A stretch of DNA of 39,341 nucleotides, from contig NZ_JAEMUX010000077.1 of NCBI RefSeq assembly GCF_016598475.1, positions 1 to 39,341 on the forward strand, in the 5' to 3' direction. This document shows, one piece after another, positions 15,451 to 22,509 of the stretch. The translations under genes were made by a program, and so were the position numbers. The notes beneath the pieces are model-generated. The model was not told the DNA's origin, ran no database searches, and worked only from the letters and a program-made list of their open reading frames with translations. This DNA is from Streptomyces adelaidensis. Its GTDB lineage: Bacteria; Actinomycetota; Actinomycetes; Streptomycetales; Streptomycetaceae. Each line of letters opens with the position of its first letter. Position 1 is the first letter of the stretch.

Positions 15451-16968
15451 CAAGGCCATGAAGTTATGGGCTGATGGGGCTTGTCGAGAGGATGTCGATG
15501 CTGATGGTGGCTTTGTAGCTGCGTCGGTCGACGCGCAGGCTCTTGTAGGCGTAGCGGGACAGTGGGCGTTTGACGGCGCGGGGGCTGACGCGCAGACGGC
15601 GGGCTGGCATGAGTTGGTCCAGGACTGCTCGCCCGATGGCGCCGACGAGGTCGATGACGGTGTCGGCGATCACGCCTGCGGCCTGGATGACCTGGTCGCG
15701 GGCGGTTTGCAGGGCGATGCTGAAGCTGGCCCGGTCGGGGTCCGCGCCGGGGAGGGCCGCGGTGGCGTCGGCGATCGCGATCCGGATCAGCTGGTAGGCG
15801 GTCAGCAGCGCGTAGACCTCCTGGGCAATACCGGCCATGGTCCGGGCGCGCAGGACCCGGCGTCCGAGCATGGATTTCTTGATCGCAAAGAAGGCTGATT
15901 CCACTTCCCACCGCTCGTGATACTGCTTGACCAGCTCGAATGCCGGATGGCGGCGGGCATCGAGCAGGGTGGTCGCCAGCCGGTAGACGCCGGTGTGTCG
16001 TCCGGCGGTGGTCGCGATGGTGATCTCGCACTCGATGACGCGGACCTCCAGCCGGCCGATCCGGGACAGGAACGAGCCGTCCTCGAAGCGGCGCAAGACC
16101 GGTGGCTTGCGGGTGGCGGACAGCCGGGCGAGGAACGCGGCACCGGTGCCGGCGACCGTTTCCAGGAAGGCGTTGGAGGACAAGCCGCGGTCCAGCAGGA
16201 CGATCATGCCCTCGTGCAGGGAACGGGCCAGGCGCTTGCCGTGGGTGCTCTCGCCGCTGGTGCGCGGGCCGAAGACCGCGTCGATCACGGCCCGGGTGCC
16301 GCAGCAGACCAGGGCGACCAGGCAGATCTGCGGATAGCCCGAAGTGGCGTACTGGTTGGAGCCCTTGCCCAGCCGGGCCCGGGTGGCGGGATCGTCGGGG
16401 ACGTCGAGGTAGGTGCCGTCGATCGCGACGACCAGCAGACCCGCCCAGCAGGCCCCGGCGGTGCGGATCGCGGACGCCGGCCCGCGCAGCAGGTCGAACA
16501 GGGCCCGCATCGGGCGGACACCGAGCCGGGCACGGGCGTGCCACAGCGCCGTGGCGGTGACCTTCGGGACCGGCAGGCAGTGCAGTGCCGAGGTCAGCCT
16601 GGCCCACACGGCCGGATAGCCGCACTCCTCGAACAGAGCGGCGGCCAGGAGGAGGTAGACGACCACCCGGGCCGGGAGTTTCCGCAGCCGCTGCTGGACG
16701 GCCCCGCACTCGGCCAGGGCGGCGTCGACCATCTCGAACGGGACGATCTGCGTCAGCTCACCCAAGTGACCCGGAGCGAAAAGACCGTCGGCTACCGCGA
16801 TCTCGCGGCTGATGACACACTGACCCGACAGCGGAGCCTCCGGTGCTGTGAACGGCTTGTCTTGGCGGACCAGCCAGTCCTACCGGGGCTCCGCTTCTCG
16901 CGTCCGGCGATCCTCCAGATCAGACCCCACTCGCAGCCACGGACCCGACCCTTAACTTCATGGCCTTG
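15451..16968 (-). mobile_element. Complete IS4-family-type insertion sequence (1518 bp)
   Basis: Terminal inverted repeats match at 19 of 20 positions: CAAGGCCATGAAGTTATGGG at the left (15451-15470) and CAAGGCCATGAAGTTAAGGG read inward from the right (16949-16968). Perfect 10-bp direct repeats flank it. One transposase gene fills most of the element on the minus strand. Intact ends and target duplication indicate a fairly recent arrival. Confidence 0.92.
15464..16765 (-). CDS. IS4-type DDE transposase
   Basis: About 433 residues from TTG 16765. An IS4 N-terminal domain (from LTQIVPFEMVDAALAECG to about residue 95) is followed by the DDE nuclease domain. First Asp in AIDGTYLDVPD, second Asp in VLLDRGLSSN, and Glu in the YHERWEVESAF signature with the Y-x2-R-x3-E-x6-K spacing of IS4 enzymes. 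The frame upstream of TTG still reads like family sequence (ADGLFAPGHLGELT) back to a TAG near 16880 but contains no ATG or GTG. Either TTG is used or the original start was lost. Confidence 0.9.
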   Translation of the reverse strand: MGELTQIVPFEMVDAALAECGAVQQRLRKLPARVVVYLLLAAALFEECGYPAVWARLTSALHCLPVPKVTATALWHARARLGVRPMRALFDLLRGPASAIRTAGACWAGLLVVAIDGTYLDVPDDPATRARLGKGSNQYATSGYPQICLVALVCCGTRAVIDAVFGPRTSGESTHGKRLARSLHEGMIVLLDRGLSSNAFLETVAGTGAAFLARLSATRKPPVLRRFEDGSFLSRIGRLEVRVIECEITIATTAGRHTGVYRLATTLLDARRHPAFELVKQYHERWEVESAFFAIKKSMLGRRVLRARTMAGIAQEVYALLTAYQLIRIAIADATAALPGADPDRASFSIALQTARDQVIQAAGVIADTVIDLVGAIGRAVLDQLMPARRLRVSPRAVKRPLSRYAYKSLRVDRRSYKATISIDILSTSPISP

Positions 16969-16978
16969 GGCTTTTGCG
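16969..16978. repeat. Right target-site duplication of the IS element
   Basis: GGCTTTTGCG, identical to the copy at 15441-15450, directly after the right terminal repeat. Confidence 0.9.
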
Positions 16979-16983
16979 CGTGG

Positions 16984-17100
16984 GCCCGCCGGGGGCTGCC
17001 GGTTCCTGTGTGTGAGACCCGCCGGGGGCTGCCGGTTCCTGTGGCCCGCTGGGGGCTGCCTGCTCCGTGCGTGTGGCCCGCTGGGGCCTACCGGTCTGTA
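16984..17100. repeat. Four degenerate tandem units of 28-32 bp
   Basis: Units begin at 16984, 17016, 17044 and 17076, each starting G(C/A)CCCGC(C/T)GGGG followed by a CTGCCGGTTCCTGTG-like sequence that degrades along the array. The region 16979-17425 otherwise holds short duplications (GACTCCGATGGGGG twice near 17125 and 17163) and no gene I can support. It looks like unconstrained intergenic DNA next to the IS. Confidence 0.7.
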
Positions 17101-17425
17101 TTGCGTGATGCCCGCTGACTCCGAGCGACTCCGATGGGGGGGGCCGCCTGCTGACGCCGGCCGACTCCGATGGGGGCCCTGGCACCAACGCAACGGGCTC
17201 CGAACATGACGGGGATGGCATACCTCACTCCAGGCTTGCCGGCCCTGTTGTACGTCACCCGCGAGCGGCCGGCAGGCACCTTGGCTCTGCGGGGGCCGTG
17301 CCGGGCGCGCACAGCGGAGAGCCACGGCCTACGGGTCGGGCAGGCCGAGCACGACAGCGCCGCCGCGTCCGCCGACGCCGTGCGCGCACGGCCGCGTCCG
17401 CAGGCTCAGGGCCGCGGCCCCGCAC

Positions 17426-18847
17426 TCACGCGTCCCGCTTCCCGAGCCGGCTCGTCGACGTCACCGGCGCCCCCGCATCCGTGTTCACATCCGCCTCGGT
17501 ATCCGGCGTGAACCACGGCAAGGTCCGGACCGGGCCGGAGGCCGGCCCGGGGTCCTGTCCGGAGGCCATGCCGGAGTCCTGTCCGGAAGCCATGCCGGAG
17601 TCCTGTCCGGAAGCCATGCCGGGGTCCGGGCCGGAAGCCATGCCGGGGTCCGGGCCGGAGGCCGTGGCGGAGGTCACTCCGGAGGCCGTGGCGGAGGTCA
17701 CTCCGGAGGTCACTCCGGAGGTCACTCCGGAGGCCGGCCCGGAGGTCGGCCCGGAGGTCGGCCCGGAGGTCGGCCCGGAGGTCGGCCCGGAGGTCGTGTC
17801 GCCGTCCACCCCCGAGGTAGTACGAGGAGGCGTCCGCCGCGCGGCATGCGCGGCCGTCGGTGCGCGTGCGGCCGTGAGGCGGAGGGCGGCTTGCGGGAGG
17901 CGGGGCTTTCGGGCGGGGCGCCGTTCGGACGGCGGCTTGCGGCCGGGACGGGATCGGTCCACCAGGGCCATTCCGATGCGGAACAGCGCGGCCGGTACGA
18001 CGGCGCAGAGCATCAGCCAGAAGAGGGTGACGCCCCAGGGGCGGCCCACGCTCCAGGGCTGTTCGGCGAGGATCTTGCCGCCGTACTTGAGGGAGACGGT
18101 GTAGTCACCGTGTGCCCCGGCCGCGAGTTCGACGGGCAGGGTGATGCGGGCCTCGCGGCCCGGCCGGATCGTGCCGTTCCACCGCTGTTCCTCCCAGCGT
18201 GGCGTGAACACGCCGTGGGAGGTGCCGACCTGGAAGACGGGGTCCTCGACCGGGGAGGTGCCGACGTTGCCGACGGTGAAGACCAGTTCGCGGGTGGGCG
18301 GTGCCCCGAACCAGATCAACAAGCCACTTGAGCCCTTCAGCCGACTGCCCGTCAGAAGCGACAGGCGTCCGCCCGCCGTCTCTTGGGGCAACGGCTCCAC
18401 CGAGTGCCCGGCGACCTGGAAGACCGCGTCGGCCTCGGCCTTCGGGCCCGTGATGGCGGTGACGTGCACGACACACGGGCACGGCACCGGCGGCTCGGCC
18501 ACCGGCAACTCGCGGGTGAAGCCGCCCTTGTCGTCGGCGGTCGCCGCCCGCCCGTCGGCGTTGGCACAGGAGTCCGTGCCGCCGGGCACCCCCCGCGACG
18601 GCTCGGACTGACCGCAGATGAGGACCATCACGATCGCCTTCGGCCGCCAGCCACCGCCGGTCACGGTGACCGAACCACCGGTACCCGCCTGCGCCTTGGA
18701 CAGCTTCACCGTCGGCTTGTCCGCGGCGGCCTGGGCGAACCCGGACCCGGACCCGCCCGCGAACGGCGACCCGAACACCGCCACGAGCGCGAGCACGAAC
18801 CCCGACAACCCCACCCTCGACGTCGAGATTCGCCGCCTTTCGACCAC
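17426..18847 (-). CDS. Membrane-anchored protein with neocarzinostatin-like extracellular domain and repetitive cytoplasmic tail
   Basis: A 473-residue protein, GTG start with GGGAG upstream. A signal peptide (about 10-42) precedes an Ig-like beta domain (about 45-148) of neocarzinostatin-like pattern (TVKLSKAQAGTGGSVTVTGGG start, paired cysteines at 79/94 and 123/125). A second beta-rich region (about 150-268) precedes one transmembrane helix (about 272-294). The cytoplasmic tail is Arg/Pro-rich then highly repetitive (Thr-Ser-Gly-Pro, Thr-Ser-Gly-Val and Met-Ala-Ser-Gly units). Function unknown. It lies downstream of, and in the same direction as, the LPQTG protein, so they may be co-expressed surface proteins. 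Confidence 0.75.
   Translation of the reverse strand: MVERRRISTSRVGLSGFVLALVAVFGSPFAGGSGSGFAQAAADKPTVKLSKAQAGTGGSVTVTGGGWRPKAIVMVLICGQSEPSRGVPGGTDSCANADGRAATADDKGGFTRELPVAEPPVPCPCVVHVTAITGPKAEADAVFQVAGHSVEPLPQETAGGRLSLLTGSRLKGSSGLLIWFGAPPTRELVFTVGNVGTSPVEDPVFQVGTSHGVFTPRWEEQRWNGTIRPGREARITLPVELAAGAHGDYTVSLKYGGKILAEQPWSVGRPWGVTLFWLMLCAVVPAALFRIGMALVDRSRPGRKPPSERRPARKPRLPQAALRLTAARAPTAAHAARRTPPRTTSGVDGDTTSGPTSGPTSGPTSGPTSGPASGVTSGVTSGVTSATASGVTSATASGPDPGMASGPDPGMASGQDSGMASGQDSGMASGQDPGPASGPVRTLPWFTPDTEADVNTDAGAPVTSTSRLGKRDA
17535..17805. repeat. Coding VNTR: 12- and 24-base units
   Basis: On the minus strand this encodes successive Thr-Ser-Gly-Pro (5 copies), Thr-Ser-Gly-Val/Ala units, then 24-base Asp-x-Gly-Met-Ala-Ser-Gly-x units. 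The plus strand shows repeated CCGGAGGTCGGC and ATGCCGGAGTCCTGTCCGGA. All units are multiples of three, so expansion keeps the frame. Confidence 0.85.
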
Positions 18848-18952
18848 CTCACCGCTCCCGTCATCTCACCGGCCCCGGTACCGGCCACCAGTCACCAGTC
18901 ACCAGTCACCAGTCACCGGCCACCGATCACCGGTCACCGGCCCGACAGCCCC

Positions 18953-19726
18953 TCAGCGACGTACCGTCTGATTCCTGCGAGTCACCCACAGCACACCCGC
19001 GGCCCCCGCGAGCAGCACCGTGCCGCCGAGTGTGCCGAGGGCGACCGCCGAGTCCAGGGGCCCGGTCTGCGGAAGCTCGCCACCCGATCCACCCGTGTCC
19101 GACCCACCGGTGTCCGACCCACCGGTGTCCGAGCCGCCACCCGAGCTGTCACCCGTACCGCCCGTGGCGCTTCCACCCGTTGCGCTTCCGTCCGCGGCCG
19201 TGACGTCGAGGGTCAGGGACGGTCCGGGATCGTTCCCCGGCGTGCACGTCGTCACCGTGCCGAGGGCCTTGATGGTGAGCACGCCCGCCGTGAAGTCGAC
19301 CTTGCCGGTCTTCTTCGGGGTGTACGTGCCGCTCAAGTCATTGATCTTGATGGGCGTGTTGGCCGGAATCGCCTCCTCGTTGGCCTGCCCGGTCACCGTG
19401 AGCGTCCCGCTGTCGGCCCCGCCCAACTCGATCGTGGCACTGGGGCTCACCGCGCCCTTGCCCAGTTCGACCGGGCTGGACGACACGCCCTTCTGCCACG
19501 ACATGGTGATCTTGTAGCCGTCGCCGCTCTCGACACCCTTGATGTCGATGGGCGACACCGCCGACTTGTCCCCGATCGGCGTCTTGCAGTTGTACTCGAC
19601 GTCCACGACCTCGGCATGGGCCGCCGGGGCGGCCATCAGCACCGCCGAGCCGGCCAGGGCCGCGAGGGTCGCGAGCGCGGCGGTTCGCTTCTGGTACGTC
19701 CGGTACGACACCTCGGCACCCCACAT
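18953..19726 (-). CDS. Secreted protein with LPQTG cell-wall sorting signal
   Basis: A 257-residue protein. Signal peptide (about 12-38, ending APAAHA); a beta-rich domain (about 40-178) with Cys near each end (YNCKTPIG and TTCTPG), resembling actinobacterial DUF6801-type secreted proteins; a Gly/Ser/Thr/Asp linker with repeated DTGGS; then LPQTG (218-222), a hydrophobic helix and an RR-rich tail, the layout of sortase substrates. It should be covalently attached to peptidoglycan. ATG 19726 lacks a clear ribosome-binding site; GTG 19711 (residue 6) has GGGG upstream and is an alternative. Ligand unknown. Confidence 0.82.
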   Translation of the reverse strand: MWGAEVSYRTYQKRTAALATLAALAGSAVLMAAPAAHAEVVDVEYNCKTPIGDKSAVSPIDIKGVESGDGYKITMSWQKGVSSSPVELGKGAVSPSATIELGGADSGTLTVTGQANEEAIPANTPIKINDLSGTYTPKKTGKVDFTAGVLTIKALGTVTTCTPGNDPGPSLTLDVTAADGSATGGSATGGTGDSSGGGSDTGGSDTGGSDTGGSGGELPQTGPLDSAVALGTLGGTVLLAGAAGVLWVTRRNQTVRR

Positions 19727-19827
19727 TCTGACGGAACATCAGATCGGCCGCTCAAGGTACGCCGGGGCTCTTGGAGAAGGAAGACACACGTAAGTGTCGG
19801 ATGTGTGTCGATGGCCCACGCCCAACC

Positions 19828-19876
19828 ATGACCGCCAACCATGACCGCCGGCATGACCGCCGGACATGACCGCCGG
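19828..19876. repeat. Four copies of ATGACCGCC at 12-13 bp spacing
   Basis: Copies begin at 19828, 19841, 19853 and 19866 in the 201-bp gap between the LPQTG gene and the anti-sigma kinase gene. No gene is evident here. Confidence 0.7.
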
Positions 19877-19927
19877 GCGCGGGCTCACAGCGCCTGCGGC
19901 CGCCACCCCGCACATCCCCCACAACGC

Positions 19928-20443
19928 CTAGGCCGGCGCCCCCAACTCGGCCCAGACGGTCTTCCCGGCGGCCCCGGCGGTCCGTACGACTCCCCAGTCG
20001 AGGCAGAGCCGCTGCACGATGAACATCCCGTGCCCACCCGGCCGTCCCGCCCGGTGCGGTGTCCGCGGCGCCGGATTCCCCGCGCCCCGGTCGGACACCT
20101 CGATCCGCAGCACCTTGTTGTCGCAGCCGATCCACAGCTCCGCCGGGCCCTCCGCATGGAGACACGCGTTGGTTACCAGCTCGGACACGACCAGCAGCAC
20201 ATCCTCGGCCGCCGCCCGCTGATCGGCGGTCGCCGCGGGCAGCCACCCCCACGCGTACAGCGCCTGGCGGGCGAAGTCACGGGCGAGCGGCACCACACCG
20301 CTCTCGCCGTCGAAGCTCAGCCGGCGGGACTGGCGGCCGGCGGCGGGCGCCGCGGGCGGGTCCTCTCCGCGCGCCCCGGAAGCGCCGCCGACACCCGGTT
20401 CCGGGCCGCGGTCGCCCGGCGAGAAAGGCCGGGTGGTGCTCAT
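19928..20443 (-). CDS. Anti-sigma factor serine kinase (RsbW/SpoIIAB-like, PrsI-type)
   Basis: A 171-residue protein with a Bergerat-fold ATPase domain at about 50-168: N-box ELVTNACLHA, G1 DRGAGNP and G2 GGHGMFIVQRL. A Pro/Gly-rich N-terminus of about 40 residues precedes it. The class binds and blocks a SigB-group sigma factor and phosphorylates its antagonist. Neighbouring STAS and sigma genes support a partner-switch module. From memory, S. coelicolor PrsI/ArsI/SigI has this layout. GAGGTGAAG precedes ATG. Confidence 0.87.
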   Translation of the reverse strand: MSTTRPFSPGDRGPEPGVGGASGARGEDPPAAPAAGRQSRRLSFDGESGVVPLARDFARQALYAWGWLPAATADQRAAAEDVLLVVSELVTNACLHAEGPAELWIGCDNKVLRIEVSDRGAGNPAPRTPHRAGRPGGHGMFIVQRLCLDWGVVRTAGAAGKTVWAELGAPA

Positions 20444-20633
20444 CAGCGCTTCACCTCACCGATTCACCAGTTCACGATTCAGGACTCATCAAGGTGCGGG
20501 ACGAAGACCCGCCGCACGTGTCGCTCCGTGCTCTCATCCGTAGTGTCATCCGTACTTCCGTCGTACCGCCAACGCCAACGCCAACCCACCGCCGACACGT
20601 TCAGGAAGTCTCCTGCCCGAGCGAACCGTCAGA

Positions 20634-20657
20634 ACACCCACGTTTTCGGCACAGAAC
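20634..20657 (-). promoter_or_regulatory. Candidate SigB-group promoter upstream of the kinase gene
   Basis: On the minus strand GTTC (20657-20654), 14 bases, then GGGTGT (20639-20634) resembles the SigB/SigF-type consensus GTTT-N14-16-GGGTAT. It would give a leader of about 185 bases for the anti-sigma kinase, allowing feedback by the module's own sigma factor. It lies in the 311-bp gap 20444-20754, which has no gene I can support. Confidence 0.4.
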
Positions 20658-20754
20658 CTGTGACGGGGACAACCGGCCGGTCGGAGTGGGTCGTCGGAGG
20701 TACGGCGCCGAGCGCGGGGCGGCCGGTCCGGCAGGCCGGACGGCACCTCGCGGC

Positions 20755-21123
20755 CTAGTCGGCCAGCGCCGCCTCAAGTGTGTCGTGGACGGTGAAAACC
20801 GCCTCCGCCCCGGTGATCTCGAAGACCCGCGCCACCGCCGGGAGCATCCCCGCCAGATGGACCCCGCCGCCTGCGGCCTCCGCCCTCAGCCGGACGCCCA
20901 GCAGGACGTTGAGCCCGGTGGAGTCGCAGAATTCCAGCCGCGAACAGTCCACTACCAGGCGGGCGAACCCTTTGTCCAGGCAGCCTTCGAGTGGCTCACG
21001 CAACAGATCGGCGGTGTGGTGATCGAGCTCACCCGCCGGGGCCACGACGGCGCTGGAACCTTCTTCCCGCACCTCGACCCGTAGTCGGCCCGACTGCGCG
21101 CTGCCGACCGTGCCACGGTCCAT
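20755..21123 (-). CDS. Anti-sigma factor antagonist (STAS domain, ArsI-type)
   Basis: A 122-residue single STAS domain. The phosphorylation motif CDSTGLNVLLG is present, with the Ser after Asp matching the phosphorylated residue in RsbV/BldG-type proteins. When unphosphorylated it should bind the adjacent kinase and release the sigma factor. Start 21123 is chosen because the domain begins directly after it; longer in-frame starts up to 21372 give non-conserved sequence crossing the divergent promoter region. Divergent from the sigma gene. Confidence 0.87.
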   Translation of the reverse strand: MDRGTVGSAQSGRLRVEVREEGSSAVVAPAGELDHHTADLLREPLEGCLDKGFARLVVDCSRLEFCDSTGLNVLLGVRLRAEAAGGGVHLAGMLPAVARVFEITGAEAVFTVHDTLEAALAD

Positions 21124-21370
21124 GCCGTCTCTCTCCCGACCGTCGTGACTGCTGACTCGCCCTCGAACACTACGCCTTCTCCACACTCTCCGACACCTGA
21201 ACAATCGCCCACAAAAGGACATTTCGCCACAGCACGCACTTGCGACGACGTCGGGAAACCGGGTAGGGCTAGTAGAGACAGAAATCGACACGGCCGGCTT
21301 TGGAGGCGCCGCACACCGCAGTGCACGTATTGGCATCGGCGGCCATATGCCGAGAACGATGGAGGACATC

Positions 21371-22273
21371 ATGTCACCCCGGCTCGACGAATCGCATACC
21401 CAGAGGGCGACGTCGACACCCCCTCCGGAAGAGACCCTGGACGGCCTCGCCCACGATCCGGGCGACGTGCTCGCCGGCCTTCCGGAGATCCCCCCTTACG
21501 ACGAAGTGGGGCCGGTGGACGCACGGGCCCTGTCCAAGACGCTCTTCGAGCGGCTGGAGTCCCTCGAAGAAGGCACGTTCGAGTACTCGTACGTGCGTAA
21601 CACCCTGGTCGAACTCAACCTGGCCCTGGTCAAGTTCGCCGCCTCCCGTTTCCGGTCGCGCAGCGAACCGATGGAGGACATCATCCAGGTCGGCACGATC
21701 GGCCTGATCAAGGCGATCGACCGTTTCGAACTGAGCCGGGGCGTCGAGTTCCCCACCTTCGCGATGCCGACGATCGTCGGCGAGATCAAGCGTTTCTTCC
21801 GCGACACGAGCTGGTCCGTGCGGGTGCCGCGCAGACTTCAGGAACTCCGGCTCGACCTGGCCAAGGCCGGTGACGAACTGGCCCAGCAGCTCGATCGCGC
21901 TCCTACGGTGGGAGAGCTGGCGGAGCGCCTCGGGCTGACGAACGACGAGGTCGTCGAGGGCATGGCGGCGTCGAACGCGTACACCGCCTCGTCACTGGAC
22001 GCCCAGCCCGAGGAGGACGACTCCGAGGGTGCGCTGGCGGACCGGATCGGCTATGAGGACCACGGGCTCGAAGGCATCGAGTACGTCGAGTCCCTGAAGC
22101 CGCTGATCGCCGGACTCCCGTCGCGCGACCGGAAGATCCTCTCCTTGCGGTTCGTCGCCAACATGACGCAGTCCGAGATCGGGGACGAACTGGGCATCTC
22201 CCAGATGCATGTCTCCCGGCTGCTGTCCCGCACGCTGGTGAGGCTGCGCAAGGGGCTGACACTCGACGAGTGA
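21371..22273 (+). CDS. sigI: SigB/SigF-group RNA polymerase sigma factor (SigI-like)
   Basis: A 300-residue sigma factor with regions 2 (NLALVKFAASRFRSRSEPMEDIIQ segment at about 85-110 and RFELSRGVEFPTFAMPTIVGE, -10 recognition), 3 (LDRAPTVGELAERLGL) and 4 (MTQSEIGDELGISQMHVSRLL, helix-turn-helix for -35). GGAGG at 21361-21365 fixes ATG 21371. It should direct stress or development genes and be held inactive by the divergently encoded kinase. The symbol rests on remembered gene order with S. coelicolor. Confidence 0.92.
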   Translation: MSPRLDESHTQRATSTPPPEETLDGLAHDPGDVLAGLPEIPPYDEVGPVDARALSKTLFERLESLEEGTFEYSYVRNTLVELNLALVKFAASRFRSRSEPMEDIIQVGTIGLIKAIDRFELSRGVEFPTFAMPTIVGEIKRFFRDTSWSVRVPRRLQELRLDLAKAGDELAQQLDRAPTVGELAERLGLTNDEVVEGMAASNAYTASSLDAQPEEDDSEGALADRIGYEDHGLEGIEYVESLKPLIAGLPSRDRKILSLRFVANMTQSEIGDELGISQMHVSRLLSRTLVRLRKGLTLDE

Positions 22274-22304
22274 GTGCGGACCGCGCGGACCGGTGATGAC
22301 CCGA

Positions 22305-22354
22305 CTCGGCCGGGTACGGAGGGAGTTGCGAGACTCCTCACGTACCCGGCCGAG
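22305..22354 (+). terminator. Hairpin terminator after the sigma factor gene
   Basis: Arms starting CTCGGCCGGGTACG and ending CGTACCCGGCCGAG pair perfectly over 14 bases, extended by imperfect AGGGAGT/ACTCCT pairing. It lies 32 bases after the stop, with no U-tract. Confidence 0.8.
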
Positions 22355-22380
22355 CTGTCCCGCTCTCGACCTCTATGCGC

Positions 22381-22396
22381 TAGGTAGCTTTACCTA
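22381..22396. promoter_or_regulatory. Inverted repeat TAGGTA-N4-TACCTA upstream of the lectin fusion gene
   Basis: A perfect 6-bp inverted repeat in an AT-richer patch 114 bases before the next gene. It resembles, but does not match, the longer iron-box consensus. Possible operator. Confidence 0.35.
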
Positions 22397-22509
22397 TCCT
22401 GCCGGAAACGCCTTTCCTCACAGGTTCGCTTCCTTCACTATGGTCCCGCCAGGCTGTTCGGTACGTCAGAAAACCGGCGGGCGGCCACGGGGGGCGAGGA
22501 GGCACGAGG

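Noticed and set aside
13743..16709. 988-codon minus-strand open frame
   Set aside because: It runs antisense through the clear peptide transporter and out of frame through the transposase, with low-complexity composition typical of GC-rich shadow frames.
17535..17805. Possible CRISPR-like array
   Set aside because: Units are contiguous 12- and 24-base coding repeats with no unique spacers and no cas genes nearby.
21243..21266. SigB-type promoter with GGGTAG before the sigma factor gene
   Set aside because: No GTTT-like -35 element lies 14-16 bases upstream, so the GGGTAG is probably chance.
22381..22396. Iron box (DmdR/IdeR site)
   Set aside because: TAGGTA-N4-TACCTA has the wrong spacing and core compared with the 19-bp iron-box consensus.
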